Assembly: GCF_010731695.1 (NCBI RefSeq)
Contig: NZ_AP022586.1
Location: 4,216,001 to 4,280,000 of the forward strand
Source: Mycolicibacterium litorale
GTDB taxonomy: Bacteria > Actinomycetota > Actinomycetes > Mycobacteriales > Mycobacteriaceae
Direction: 5' to 3'
Length of the DNA stretch: 64,000 nucleotides
Shown piece by piece: positions 36,241 to 45,526 of the stretch. Under the pieces are notes generated by a model that saw only the letters and a list, made by a program, of their open reading frames with translations, did not search any database and was not told where the DNA came from. Made by a program: the position numbers and the translations under genes. Numbering within the stretch: the stretch's first letter is position 1; every line of letters begins with the position of its first letter.

Positions 36241-37134
36241 CTACACCGTGAGGTTGAAGTTCGGGTCGGTGCCGTACAGCGCCAACGAGGCCAACAGGAC
36301 CACCAGCACGATCGCGATCAGCGAAGCCCGCATCGACCGGCCGACCGCCTCACCGACGCCCACCGGGCCGCCGCTGGCGAAGTAGCCGTAGTAGCAGTGG
36401 TTGAGCATGACGATGATCGAGATGACGATCGCCTGCACGAACGACCACGCGACGTCGTCGGGTCGTAGGAACGTTCGGAAGTAGTGCTCGTAGGTGCCGG
36501 TCGACTGCCCGTAGAAAAGCGTCGTGGTGACCTGCGCTGACAGGAAGCTCATGATGATCGCCATCGCGTACAGCGGGATGATCACGATGAAGCCGGCCAT
36601 GATGCGGGTGGAGACGAGGTACGAGATGGACTTGATGCCCATCACCTCGAGGGCGTCGATCTCCTCGCTGATGCGCATGGCGCCGAGTTCGGCGGTCGCC
36701 CCCGCGCCGACGGTGGCTGCCAGCGCCTGACCGGACACCACGGGTGCGGCGATACGCACGTTGACCAGTGCGGCGAAGAAGCCGGTGAACGCCTCCACAC
36801 CGATGTTGCCCAGGGAGGCGAAGCCCTGGATGGCGATCAGCGAGCCACCGGAGAGGGTGACGAAACCGACGATCGCGACGGTGCCGCCGATGACGGCCAT
36901 CGCGCCGGTGCCCATGCCGATCTCGGCGATCAGCCGGAGCACTTCCTTGCGGTAGTACCGCAGCGCGTGGCCGATCGAGCCGACGGCGGTGACGACGAAC
37001 CAGGCGACGTGGCCGACGCTGTCCAGACCGCGCGACGGCGCGGCGACGAGCTTCTCGGCCCGGGCGTAGCCACGGGGGAAGCGCTGCCGGAGGACGGTTC
37101 CGGTGCTGGTGTTCGCCTGAGATGTGGTTGCCAT
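36241..37134 (-). CDS. yrbE1B: Mce1 permease subunit YrbE1B
   Basis: 297 residues, MlaE-type permease with about five or six membrane spans. The EExDALEVMGI coupling helix (EEIDALEVMGIKSISYLVST, about 157-176) contacts the ATPase that drives transport. YrbE1A and YrbE1B together form the membrane part of the Mce1 ABC importer; the ATPase (Mkl type) is encoded elsewhere. It starts 1 nt before the yrbE1A stop region. Confidence 0.95.
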   Translation of the reverse strand: MATTSQANTSTGTVLRQRFPRGYARAEKLVAAPSRGLDSVGHVAWFVVTAVGSIGHALRYYRKEVLRLIAEIGMGTGAMAVIGGTVAIVGFVTLSGGSLIAIQGFASLGNIGVEAFTGFFAALVNVRIAAPVVSGQALAATVGAGATAELGAMRISEEIDALEVMGIKSISYLVSTRIMAGFIVIIPLYAMAIIMSFLSAQVTTTLFYGQSTGTYEHYFRTFLRPDDVAWSFVQAIVISIIVMLNHCYYGYFASGGPVGVGEAVGRSMRASLIAIVLVVLLASLALYGTDPNFNLTV

Positions 37135-37135
37135 G

Positions 37136-37936
37136 TCAGCGCCCCGTTCCGAACCGCACGCCGATGGTCGTCAGCACGACGTTGACCGCGAACAGCGCGA
37201 CCACGCAGAGGACCAGGGTCTCGTTCACGCCGGTGCCGACGCCCTTGGCGCCGCCGCCGACGGTCAGGCCGCGGTAGCAGCCGACCAGGCCGGCGATCAG
37301 GCCGAACGTGGTGGCCTTGACGACCGAGATCAGCACCTCGGGCAGGCCGGTCACCAGCGTCAGCGTGGAGACGTAGGCGCCCGCCGAGACGTTCTGGATG
37401 TAGACGCCGAAGATGAAGCCGCCGACCAGGCCGATCGTGATGACCGCGCCGTTGAGCAGCAGCGCGACGAAGGTGGAGGCGACGACGCGCGGGACCACCA
37501 GGCGGTGGATCGGGTCGATGCCGAGCACCTCGAGGGCGTCGATCTCCTCGCGGATGGTGCGGGCGCCGAGGTCGGCGCAGATCGCGGTGGAGCCCGCACC
37601 GGCCACCACCAGCACCGTGACCAACGGTCCGAGCTGGGTGACCGCGCCGAGCGCGGCACCGGCACCGGAGACGTCGGCGGCGCCGAACTCCGCGAGCAGG
37701 ATGTTCAGCGTGAAGATGATCAGCACGGTCAGCGGGACGGACACCGCGACCGTGGGCAGGAAGGACACCCGGAACAGGAACCAGGCCTGCAGGATGAACT
37801 CGCGCCATTGGAAGGGCGGCCGGAACAGCGCCTTGCCGGTGAGCACGCACATGCGCACGAAGCCGCCGACGGCCTCGAGCCCGGGCCTCACCTGATCGCG
37901 TACGTATCCTGTCAGCCCGCCACTGGAGGCGGTCAC
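37136..37936 (-). CDS. yrbE1A: Mce1 permease subunit YrbE1A
   Basis: 266 residues, MlaE-type permease, partner of YrbE1B. The coupling motif is EEIDALEVLGIDPIHRLVVP (about 134-153); membrane spans lie at about 55-80, 95-120, 155-175, 185-210 and 235-262. Start is GTG at 37936 with GGGAGCG upstream. It is the first gene of the core mce1 operon, 212 bp downstream of fadD5. Confidence 0.95.
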   Translation of the reverse strand: MTASSGGLTGYVRDQVRPGLEAVGGFVRMCVLTGKALFRPPFQWREFILQAWFLFRVSFLPTVAVSVPLTVLIIFTLNILLAEFGAADVSGAGAALGAVTQLGPLVTVLVVAGAGSTAICADLGARTIREEIDALEVLGIDPIHRLVVPRVVASTFVALLLNGAVITIGLVGGFIFGVYIQNVSAGAYVSTLTLVTGLPEVLISVVKATTFGLIAGLVGCYRGLTVGGGAKGVGTGVNETLVLCVVALFAVNVVLTTIGVRFGTGR

Positions 37937-38017
37937 GAGTGCGCTCCCATGCCGGAACCGTCAAACCCGTGGCGCAACGGCAGAACCTGTCGCACGCCGC
38001 CTCCTTGCCCCATCCCG

Positions 38018-38048
38018 ACCCTAGTGACGACTGTCTCCCTACTCACAA
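38018..38048 (-). promoter_or_regulatory. Possible internal promoter ahead of yrbE1A
   Basis: On the minus strand TTGTGA (38043-38048) and TAGGGT (38018-38023) are spaced by 19 nt in the 212-bp fadD5-yrbE1A gap. A small hairpin (CTACT-CACA-AGTAG) overlaps the -35 part. The fit is only fair. The rest of the gap shows no convincing gene. Confidence 0.3.
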
Positions 38049-38148
38049 GTAGTAAGTGAGACCACAGGACTGTACCCGATGGTTTCGCGACCGTGTACCG
38101 CATCGGCCGGATTGGGCACCTAACCGTTAGCAAACCCGTCTCCATCAG

Positions 38149-39861
38149 CTAACTGTCCGACCGAGCGCCCGAAGGCGTTGCGGCAGTGGAACTTTCGCCA
38201 GCGTCAATCGGCTGGTTGCCGGCGTAGCGCTGCCGTAGCTCCGTTTTGAGGACCTTGCCCGCAGGGTTGCGGGGGAGCGCCTCGACGATCTCGAGGGCCT
38301 TCGGATGTTTGTACCGGGCAAGCCGCTCGGTCAGGAAATCGTCGAGATCGGCCAGCGACAGCCCCTGCTGCCTCCCCGCGGGGTCCACGGCGACGACGGC
38401 GACCGGGACCTCACCCCACTTCTCGTGGGGCCGTCCGATGACGGCCACCTCGGCGATGGCGGGGTGCGCGGCGAGCACGTTCTCGATCTCGGCGCAGTAG
38501 ATGTTCTCCCCGCCGGAGATGATCATGTCCTTCTTGCGGTCGACGACCCAGATGTAGCCCTCCTCGTCCTGGCGGACCAGGTCGCCGGAGTGGAACCAGC
38601 CGCCCGCGAACGCCTCGGCGGTGGCTTTCGGGTTGTTCCAGTAGCCGGCCATCAGGGTCGGCGCGCGGTAGACGATCTCGCCGACCTGACCGATCGGCAC
38701 GTCGTTCATGTCCTCGTCGACGATGCGCGCGGAGACCGTGGGGATGACCTTGCCCACGGAGCCGAGTTTGCGCAGTGCGTCCTCGCCCAGGAGCATGCAG
38801 GTCACCGGAGACATCTCCGTCTGGCCGAACGCGGCGAGGATCTGCGCGCCGGGGAACGTCTCGGCCATGTCGCGCAGCAGGGTGTCCGATGCCGGGGCGG
38901 CGCCCCAGGACAGCACCCGCAGCTTGAGGTCGCGCGGATTGGCCCGCTGCGCCGCGCACACCGCCTGCCACTGAGCGGGGACCAGGAAGATGCCGGTCAC
39001 CTGTTCTTCGGCGAGCACGTCGAGCAGGGCGCCGGGGTCGAACGCGCCCAGCGGGTAGAGGACGGTCGGCCGGCCGAGGAGCAGGCCGACGATCATGTTG
39101 CCGATCCCGGCGATGTGGAACAGCGGGACGCCGATGAAGCCGACGTCGTGGTTGAGGTCCACACCGTTGGTGAAGAGGAATGTCATCGCCTGCCCGGCGA
39201 TGTTGACGTGGGTGAGGACCGCGCCCTTCGGGCGCCCGGTCGTGCCCGAGGTGTACATGATCAGCGCGGGCGAATCGTTGGGGATGTCGACCGGGGCGGG
39301 CGCCTCACCGGGTTCGGCGATCAGGTCGTCATAACCCAGGACCGGTTTATCGGAGGCGGACTCGGTGGCGCCGCCGGCGACGATCACGGTCTCGAGCGTG
39401 GGATCGAGGTCTCGGACGGCTGTGGCGACGGGGGCCAGGACGGCTTCGGTGACGACCACCCGGGCGGCGCAGTCGCTGACCAGGAACGCGATCTCGGGCG
39501 GGGTCATGCGGAAGTTCACGGGCACGGCGATCGCGCCGAGTTTGTTGGCCGCGAGGAACGACTCGATGAACTCGGTGCGGTTGAGCATGAGGATGAGCAC
39601 CCGGTCGCCGAAGCCGATGCCGCGGCGGCTCAGGGCGCCGGCGAGCTTGGTGACGCGCTGGTCGAGCTCGCCCCAGGTGGTGGTCCGGCCCATGAAGCGC
39701 AGCGCGGTGGCCCCGGGCTGCATCAGGGCGTGGCGAGAGAGCTGGTTGGTCCAGTTCTGCCTGCGTGCGAGATACGGCTGCTCAGAGGCGCTGGGCTCGG
39801 GGGTCAACGGCGGTGGCTCCATCGTCTCGGGGTTGCGTGTCGTTGATATTTGATCAAACAT
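38149..39861 (-). CDS. fadD5: Long-chain acyl-CoA synthetase FadD5
   Basis: 570 residues, class I adenylate-forming enzyme, very similar to Mtb FadD5 (Rv0166). It activates fatty acids to acyl-CoA via an acyl-AMP, here probably for lipids imported by Mce1. The ATP loop is YTSGTTGRPKGAV (about 203-215), followed by GAAPASD, FGQTEMSP (about 342-349), GWFHSGDLVRQDEEGYIWVV with the adenylate Asp, and the C-terminal Lys in PRNPAGKVLKTEL. The first ATG is at 39861; an ATG at 39822 would match the Mtb N-terminus more closely and leave the palindrome at 39849-39858 outside the gene. Confidence 0.95.
   Translation of the reverse strand: MFDQISTTRNPETMEPPPLTPEPSASEQPYLARRQNWTNQLSRHALMQPGATALRFMGRTTTWGELDQRVTKLAGALSRRGIGFGDRVLILMLNRTEFIESFLAANKLGAIAVPVNFRMTPPEIAFLVSDCAARVVVTEAVLAPVATAVRDLDPTLETVIVAGGATESASDKPVLGYDDLIAEPGEAPAPVDIPNDSPALIMYTSGTTGRPKGAVLTHVNIAGQAMTFLFTNGVDLNHDVGFIGVPLFHIAGIGNMIVGLLLGRPTVLYPLGAFDPGALLDVLAEEQVTGIFLVPAQWQAVCAAQRANPRDLKLRVLSWGAAPASDTLLRDMAETFPGAQILAAFGQTEMSPVTCMLLGEDALRKLGSVGKVIPTVSARIVDEDMNDVPIGQVGEIVYRAPTLMAGYWNNPKATAEAFAGGWFHSGDLVRQDEEGYIWVVDRKKDMIISGGENIYCAEIENVLAAHPAIAEVAVIGRPHEKWGEVPVAVVAVDPAGRQQGLSLADLDDFLTERLARYKHPKALEIVEALPRNPAGKVLKTELRQRYAGNQPIDAGESSTAATPSGARSDS
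39849..39858. promoter_or_regulatory. Palindrome between fadD5 and mce1R, probable Mce1R operator
   Basis: TTTGATCAAA is a perfect 10-bp palindrome of the kind bound by FCD/FadR-type GntR proteins (TTG-n-CAA half-sites). A further TTGAT lies 5 bp to the left. It sits between the divergent genes if fadD5 starts at 39822, or just inside fadD5 if it starts at 39861. Confidence 0.5.
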
Positions 39862-39941
39862 TGGATGGCCTCGGTCACACTATGGCCTCGGCGGCTCGTG
39901 GACAACCCTCGCTTGATCCCGCCCGAGAACCGGAGAGCATC

Positions 39942-40646
39942 GTGAACGCGCCCGTGAGATCACGTCCGGCGAAGCGGCGTACCAGCCGTCGTGAACAGCT
40001 CTCCGATGAGGTGGCGGCGCATCTGCGCGCGGAGATCATGACCGGGGCGCTGCGGCCGGGGACGTTCATCCGGCTCGACGAGACCGCCGCGCAGTTGGGG
40101 GTGAGCATCACGCCGGTGCGCGAGGCACTGCGCACGCTGCGCGGTGAGGGGATGGTGCAGCTCGAACCGCACCGCGGACATGTCGTGGTGCCGATGACGC
40201 GTGGCGACATCGAGGACATCTTCTGGCTGCAGGCGACGATCGCGGAGAAACTGGCGTTGTCGGCGGCCGAGCGCTTCACCGAACCGCAGATCCAGGAACT
40301 CGAACGGTTGAACGATGCGCTGGCCGAGGCGGTGGCACACCACGATCCCGAGGAGGTGGCGTTCGCCGAGTTCGCGTTCCACCGCGCGTTCAACCACGCC
40401 TCCGGCCGGATCAAGTTGGCGTGGTTCCTTCTCCATGTGGCGCGGTACCTGCCGCCGCTGCTGTACGCGACGGATCCGAGCTGGGGCGCCGAAGCGGTGG
40501 CCAGTCACCGGGAGTTGATCGCGGCGCTGCGGCGCCGGGACGCGGACACGGTGGTCCGATTGACGACCGGACAGTTCATCGACGGTGCACAGCGGCTGAT
40601 CGCGCGGCTGGAGCAGATCGGGCTCTGGGACGAGAAGGTGCGGTGA
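39942..40646 (+). CDS. mce1R: GntR (FadR-type) regulator Mce1R
   Basis: 234 residues from GTG at 39942, where the protein begins VNAPV and GGAGAG lies upstream; an in-frame ATG at 39882 would add 20 residues. The winged helix is EQLSDEVAAHLRAEIMTGAL, LRPGTFIRLDETAAQLGVSI and TPVREALRTLRGEGMVQLEP (to about residue 70). The FCD effector domain follows with metal/ligand His residues (EFAFHRAFN, VASHRELIAAL). It is divergent from fadD5 as in Mtb, where Mce1R represses the mce1 operon, probably in response to a fatty-acid derivative. Confidence 0.93.
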   Translation: MNAPVRSRPAKRRTSRREQLSDEVAAHLRAEIMTGALRPGTFIRLDETAAQLGVSITPVREALRTLRGEGMVQLEPHRGHVVVPMTRGDIEDIFWLQATIAEKLALSAAERFTEPQIQELERLNDALAEAVAHHDPEEVAFAEFAFHRAFNHASGRIKLAWFLLHVARYLPPLLYATDPSWGAEAVASHRELIAALRRRDADTVVRLTTGQFIDGAQRLIARLEQIGLWDEKVR

Positions 40647-40706
40647 CTCTGCGGTGAGGGCGGAGAAGTACGAGTGGCCCGCGCCCTGGATGCAGAGTCG
40701 ACGCGG

Positions 40707-41153
40707 CTAGGCGCTACCCGCGCTCAACTGTTCGGCCCGGGCCTTGAGGTTGTCGGCCAGATAGTCCAGCGTCTCCCCGATCGCCTTCTTCACCATCGGC
40801 TTCGGGATCGCGAGCTTCGTCTCGACGTCCATGTCGACGGTCAGCAGCGACGTCGCCCCGATCGGCACCACCGAGAACCTCTGCTCCTGCTTCTCGAAGT
40901 GGTCGCCCTGCTGCAGCATCGTGAAGATCTGGTTCTCCGCGGGGTAGTACACCGCCGTGATGAACGTGCCGGCCTGGCCCTGCACCTCGACGTCGAGTCG
41001 CAACTGGCTGGGGCGTCCATCGTCGTAACGCGCGAGGATCCAGCATCCTTTGATCTCCGGGTTCCACTCCGGGAACCTCTCGAAGTCGGCGACGATCGCC
41101 ATGATCGCCTCGGCGGGCGCATCGACCTCGACGGTCTTGCTCACGATCGGCAT
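40707..41153 (-). CDS. SRPBCC family protein (TB18.5/Rv0164-like)
   Basis: 148 residues. The START-like fold is shown by VSKTVEVDAPAEAIMAIVAD, FERFPEWNPEIKG and the final helix LDYLADNLKARAEQL. The sequence closely follows Mtb Rv0164 (TB18.5), found next to mce1R there too. It probably binds a lipid or polyketide-like ligand in the cytosol; no catalytic residues can be assigned. Confidence 0.9.
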   Translation of the reverse strand: MPIVSKTVEVDAPAEAIMAIVADFERFPEWNPEIKGCWILARYDDGRPSQLRLDVEVQGQAGTFITAVYYPAENQIFTMLQQGDHFEKQEQRFSVVPIGATSLLTVDMDVETKLAIPKPMVKKAIGETLDYLADNLKARAEQLSAGSA

Positions 41154-41169
41154 CGGACGAGCATATCGA

Positions 41170-41613
41170 CTACTCCACCCGCGCCTTCTCCAGCAGCGAC
41201 CTGATCGCCTCCGGTATCGGGACGGGACGCCGGTTCTCCCGGTCGACGTACACGTGCACCCAGTGCCCGACGGCGGCGACCTCCGTCGCGTCCCGCTCGA
41301 ACAAGGCCAACCGGTAGGTGACGCTGCTGTTGCCGAGCCGCGTCACCGCCAGCCCCACCACCAGCGGGTCGGGGAACTTCAGCTCCGCGAAGTACTGGCA
41401 GCCCGATTCCGCCACCACGCCCAGCCACGGCGCGGTCACCGGGTCGATGCCCACCGTGGTGTTGATCCACCCGTTGATCGCGGTGTCGAACAGCGCGTAA
41501 TAGACGGCGTTGTTGAGGTGACCGAACATGTCGTTGTCGGTCCACCGGGTCAGCACCGGCCAGTGCACGGGGAAGTCGGGGCCGGTCGGCCGGCGTTCAG
41601 TGTGGGCGGGCAT
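41170..41613 (-). CDS. Hotdog-fold acyl-CoA thioesterase (Rv0163-like)
   Basis: 147 residues, 4HBT-type thioesterase. The active-site block LTRWTDNDMFGHLNNAVYYA (about 21-40) contains the conserved Asp and the GH(L/V)NN pattern. VGLAVTRLGNSSVTYRLALF is a central strand pair. It hydrolyses a CoA thioester, probably a short or medium acyl-CoA. It lies 16 nt upstream of the TB18.5-like gene on the same strand and is divergent from adhE1 across 29 bp. Confidence 0.88.
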   Translation of the reverse strand: MPAHTERRPTGPDFPVHWPVLTRWTDNDMFGHLNNAVYYALFDTAINGWINTTVGIDPVTAPWLGVVAESGCQYFAELKFPDPLVVGLAVTRLGNSSVTYRLALFERDATEVAAVGHWVHVYVDRENRRPVPIPEAIRSLLEKARVE

Positions 41614-41642
41614 GGTGTCAGTTTCGCAGTCGGGGCAGTCTG

Positions 41643-42761
41643 GTGAGCATGACGATGACGATCCGCGGCGCCGTCCTCGAGGAGATCGGCCGGCCGCGAC
41701 CCTTCACCGAGTCCGCACCGCTGTCGGTCTCCGAGTTGCAGCTCGACCCGCCCGGCCCCGACGAACTGCTCATCCGCATCGAGGCCGCGGGACTGTGCCA
41801 CTCGGACCTGTCGGTCGTCGACGGCAACCGGGTGCGGCCGGTTCCCATGCTGCTCGGCCACGAAGCCGCCGGTGTCGTCGAAGAGGTTGGTCCCGGCGGT
41901 TCGGACCTCGCGATCGGGCAGCGCGTCGTCATGACGTTCCTGCCCCGATGCGGCCACTGCGCGGCGTGCGCCACCGACGGCCTGACCCCCTGCGAACCCG
42001 GCACCGCCGCCAACAGCGCGGGCACCCTCATGCACGGCGACATCCGGCTGCACCGCGACGGTCAACCCGTGCACCACCACCTCGGCGTCTCCGGATTCGC
42101 CACCCACGCGGTGGTGGACCGGCATTCGGTGGTGCCCGTCGACGCCGAGGTGCCGCCGGTGGTCGCCTCCCTGCTGGGCTGCGCGGTGCTCACCGGCGGC
42201 GGCGCGGTGCTCAACGTCGGTAAACCGCGACCCGGTCAGACCGTGATGGTCGTGGGGCTCGGCGGCGTCGGGATGGCGGCGATGATCACCGCCATGGCCT
42301 ACGACGGCGTGGACGTCGTCGGAATCGACCAGCTGGAGGACAAACTCGACCGCGCCCGCTCGATGGGCATCAACGCCGCCTACACCCCCGAGGAGGCCGC
42401 CGAACGCAACGTCAAGGCCGACGTGGTGATCGAAGCGGTCGGGCACCCCGCCGCGCTGGAGACCGCGGTCGCGCACACCGCCCCCGGCGGCCGCACGATC
42501 ACCGTCGGCCTCCCCCGACCGGACGCACGAGTTACGCTGTCGCCGTTGAGATTCGTCGCCGAGGGCCGATCCCTGATCGGCAGCTACCTGGGTTCGGCGG
42601 TGCCTGCGCGAGACATCCCACGCTTCGTGGAACTGTGGCGGAACGGGCGACTTCCGGTGGAAACCCTTGTCTCGTCGACGATCTCGCTCGACGACATCAA
42701 CAGTGGCATGGACCGCCTCGCCGAGGGCAAGGCGGTCCGCCAGGTGATCGAGTTCGACTAG
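41643..42761 (+). CDS. adhE1: Zinc-type alcohol dehydrogenase AdhE1 (Rv0162c-like)
   Basis: 372 residues. Catalytic zinc ligands are Cys52 (GLCHSD), His73/Glu74 (GHEAAGVV) and Cys180. The structural zinc uses Cys103, Cys106, Cys109 and Cys117. GLGGVGMAAMI (205-215) binds the cofactor. It oxidises an alcohol or reduces an aldehyde; the substrate is not known. GTG at 41643 is the first start, with ATGs at 41649 and 41655 as alternatives. Its last 4 nt overlap the convergent MscS gene. Confidence 0.88.
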   Translation: MSMTMTIRGAVLEEIGRPRPFTESAPLSVSELQLDPPGPDELLIRIEAAGLCHSDLSVVDGNRVRPVPMLLGHEAAGVVEEVGPGGSDLAIGQRVVMTFLPRCGHCAACATDGLTPCEPGTAANSAGTLMHGDIRLHRDGQPVHHHLGVSGFATHAVVDRHSVVPVDAEVPPVVASLLGCAVLTGGGAVLNVGKPRPGQTVMVVGLGGVGMAAMITAMAYDGVDVVGIDQLEDKLDRARSMGINAAYTPEEAAERNVKADVVIEAVGHPAALETAVAHTAPGGRTITVGLPRPDARVTLSPLRFVAEGRSLIGSYLGSAVPARDIPRFVELWRNGRLPVETLVSSTISLDDINSGMDRLAEGKAVRQVIEFD

Positions 42762-43687
42762 CGGCCTTCGCCGTCGGCGCCGACACCGGCCAGGACGGGC
42801 GGCTGTCCGCCGGGCGTCGCGATGCCGTTGCGGCGGAACGCCGCCACGACCAGTGCTCGCATCCGGCGGCCCACCTCGAACTGCTTGCCCGGCAGTGTGC
42901 GCGCGACCATCCGCAGGTTGACGCTGTCGACCTCGATGCTCTCCACACCCATCAGCGACGGCTCGTCGAGCAGCAGATCGGGCAGATCGCCGTCACGCAT
43001 CGCGGCGGCCGAGACCTCGCGCAGCACCTCGTTGACGTGGTTGATGTCCTCGGACTTGGGCACCGGGATGTCGACCACCGCGCGGGCCCAATCCTTCGAC
43101 AGGTTCAGCGATTTCACGATTTGACCATTGGGGACGGTGAACATCTCGCCGTCACCGGTGCGCAGTTTGGTGACCCGCAGCGTGACGTCTTCGACCGTGC
43201 CCCGGGCGTTTCCGCCACCGTTGACGGTCAGGTCGACCAGATCGCCGAAACCGTACTGCTTCTCGGTGATGATGAAGAACCCGCTGAGCAGATCCTGGAC
43301 GATGCGCTGGGCGCCGAAACCGATCGCGGCACCGAGCACCGCGGCAGGCGCCACCAGCGAGCCGACCGGCAGGCCGAGCTGATTGGCGATGTCCACGCCG
43401 ACCACCACGTACAGCACGGCGATAGCGACCGACGAGATCACCGATGCGACCGCCTGGCGGTGCTTGACCGTCTCCGAACGAACCATCGCGTCACCGCTGT
43501 CGGCCTGGTTGAGGCGTCGGCTGATCCGGCCCGCGACCCAGCGGATGAGCCGGGTGGTGACCACCGCGAAGACCAGGACCAGCACGATGTGCAGGCCCTT
43601 CGTGGCCAGCCACTGACCGACGCCACCCTGCCAGAAGGTGTCCCAGGCGCCGGCCGCGTTCACGTGTGTGAGCGTTGAAGTGTCCAT
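42758..43687 (-). CDS. MscS-family mechanosensitive channel
   Basis: 309 residues from ATG at 43687. Three membrane segments: about 30-50, 80-105, and the pore helix at about 110-140, rich in Gly/Ala (LGAAIGFGAQRIVQDLLSGF, the MscS family signature). The beta domain follows with FGDLVDL, TVEDVTLRVTKLRTGDGEMF and VPNGQIVKSLNLSKDWARAV. It opens under membrane tension to release ions on osmotic downshift. It is monocistronic. Confidence 0.93.
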   Translation of the reverse strand: MDTSTLTHVNAAGAWDTFWQGGVGQWLATKGLHIVLVLVFAVVTTRLIRWVAGRISRRLNQADSGDAMVRSETVKHRQAVASVISSVAIAVLYVVVGVDIANQLGLPVGSLVAPAAVLGAAIGFGAQRIVQDLLSGFFIITEKQYGFGDLVDLTVNGGGNARGTVEDVTLRVTKLRTGDGEMFTVPNGQIVKSLNLSKDWARAVVDIPVPKSEDINHVNEVLREVSAAAMRDGDLPDLLLDEPSLMGVESIEVDSVNLRMVARTLPGKQFEVGRRMRALVVAAFRRNGIATPGGQPPVLAGVGADGEGR

Positions 43688-43759
43688 ATGGCCCAACGCG
43701 TTCCCGCTCCCCGCGGGTGGTCAAACGGGCCCGTCGGTGTTACCTGATTCACACGAGGG

Positions 43760-45526
43760 TCAGAACCAGGCGTCGCGCATCTCCAACGTGGTGCGGTCCA
43801 GGCGCTCGAGCAGGTCCAGTTGCGGTCCCACCCTGGGCAGTTCGTACCGGTAGAAGAACCGCGCCGCCTGCCGTTTGCCGTCATAGAAGTCGCCGGTGCG
43901 GCCGGCTGCGGCGAGGAACTGCTCGAGCCACATCCACGCGATCACGATGTGGCCGAACGCCTCGAGGTAGACCACGCTGTTGGCCATCGCCGCCTCGATG
44001 TCCCCGGAGCTGAACATCGCGGTCGTGACGGTGACCAGGCGCTGCCACCGGGCGTCGAGCTCGGCGGCCAGCGAGGCGGCCTCTCCGCCGATGTCACCGG
44101 CGGCGGCGACCGTCGCGCCGATCGCCGAGCCCACGGCCTGCAGGCTCGCGCCCTCGCGCTGGATGACCTTGCGGCCGAGCAGGTCGAGGGACTGGATGCC
44201 GTGGGTGCCCTCGTGGATCGGGTTGAGCCGGTTGTCGCGGTAATGCTGTTCGACGTCGTATTCGCGGGTGTAGCCGTAGCCGCCGTGCACCTGGATCGCC
44301 AGGTTGTTGGCTTCCAGACACCACTGCGACGGCCAGCTCTTGGCGACGGGCGTGAGGATGTCGAGCAGGTCCTGGTTGTCGCCGAGGTCGACCAGCCGCG
44401 CGCAGTACAGCGCGAGCGCCAGCGCACCCTCGACGTAGGACTTCTGCGCCAGCAGCATCCGCTTGACGTCGGCGTGCTCGATGATCGGCACCTGCGGGGT
44501 GGCCGGATCCTTCGCCGTCACCGGCCTGCCCTGCGGGCGTTCCCTGGCGTACTGCAGCGACTTCAGGTAGCCGGTGTAGCCGAGGGCGACCGCCCCCATG
44601 CCGACGCCGAGCCGGGCCTCGTTCATCATCCGGAACATGTAGGTGATGCCGCGGTGCGGTTCGCCGACCAGATAGCCGACAGCACCGGGTTCGCCGCCCG
44701 GGGTGAACACGCCCTCGCCGAAGTTGAGCACGGTGTTGGTGATGCCGCGCTGACCCATCTTGTGGTTCAGCCCGGCCAGCACCACGTCGTTGCGCTCACC
44801 CACCGACCCGTCGGCGCCGACCAGGTACTTGGGCACGATGAACAGTGAGATGCCCTTGGTGCCGGGCGGTCCGCCGGGGATCTTGGCCAGCACGAGGTTG
44901 ACGATGTTCTCGGTGATCTCGTGTTCGGCGCCCGAGATCCACATCTTCGACCCGAACAGCCGGTAGGTGCCGTCGTCCCGGGGTTCCGCGCGGGTGGTGA
45001 TGTCGGCCAGCGATGATCCGGCCTGGGTCTCCGAGAGCGCCATCGTCCCGGAGAAGCGGCCGGAGAGCATCGGCCGCAGGAATCTGTCGATCTGCTCGTC
45101 GGTGCCGAACTCGGCCAGCAGGTTCGCGTTGGCGATCGTGAGCATCACGTAGCCCGACGTCGCCAGGTTGGCCGCCGCGATCCAGGCGAACGCGGCCTGG
45201 GCGACCGACGCCGGCAGTTGGGCGCCGCCGAGTGCGGCGTCCAACTCCATGCCCAGCAGGTCGGCAGCGGCGAACGCATCCCATGCCTCTTTGACCTCGG
45301 GGATCAGCGTGACCGTCTGGCCGTCGAATGTCGGTTCGTGGGCGTCGCTCTTCTTGTTGTGCGGGGCGAAGTACCGCTCCGCGAGCTGTTCGCACAGGTC
45401 GAGCACGCCGGTGAAGGTGTCGTGGGAGTGCTCGGCGAAACGCGGCCGCTGCGTCAGGTCGTCGACCCGTAACCACTCGAAGAGCAGGAAGTCCAGGTCG
45501 CGGCGCGACAGCAGCGTCGATTTCAT
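43760..45526 (-). CDS. Acyl-CoA dehydrogenase (long FadE5/DmdC-like form)
   Basis: 588 residues, about 200 longer than ordinary acyl-CoA dehydrogenases owing to a C-terminal extension, as in FadE5 and DmdC. The FAD and substrate blocks are visible: MALSETQAGSSLADITTRAE (about 157-176), KMWISGAEHEITENIVNLVL, VHGGYGYTREYDVEQHYRDN and the IHEGTHGIQ block with the catalytic-base Glu. It introduces the alpha-beta double bond of an acyl-CoA. It is the last gene of the operon TetR-SDR-FadE; the ATG overlaps the SDR stop by 4 nt. Confidence 0.92.
   Translation of the reverse strand: MKSTLLSRRDLDFLLFEWLRVDDLTQRPRFAEHSHDTFTGVLDLCEQLAERYFAPHNKKSDAHEPTFDGQTVTLIPEVKEAWDAFAAADLLGMELDAALGGAQLPASVAQAAFAWIAAANLATSGYVMLTIANANLLAEFGTDEQIDRFLRPMLSGRFSGTMALSETQAGSSLADITTRAEPRDDGTYRLFGSKMWISGAEHEITENIVNLVLAKIPGGPPGTKGISLFIVPKYLVGADGSVGERNDVVLAGLNHKMGQRGITNTVLNFGEGVFTPGGEPGAVGYLVGEPHRGITYMFRMMNEARLGVGMGAVALGYTGYLKSLQYARERPQGRPVTAKDPATPQVPIIEHADVKRMLLAQKSYVEGALALALYCARLVDLGDNQDLLDILTPVAKSWPSQWCLEANNLAIQVHGGYGYTREYDVEQHYRDNRLNPIHEGTHGIQSLDLLGRKVIQREGASLQAVGSAIGATVAAAGDIGGEAASLAAELDARWQRLVTVTTAMFSSGDIEAAMANSVVYLEAFGHIVIAWMWLEQFLAAAGRTGDFYDGKRQAARFFYRYELPRVGPQLDLLERLDRTTLEMRDAWF

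Noticed and set aside
40645..40699. 8-bp inverted repeat (GACTCTGC/GCAGAGTC) at the convergent end of mce1R and the TB18.5-like gene
   Set aside because: The loop would be 39 nt, too long for a convincing terminator.
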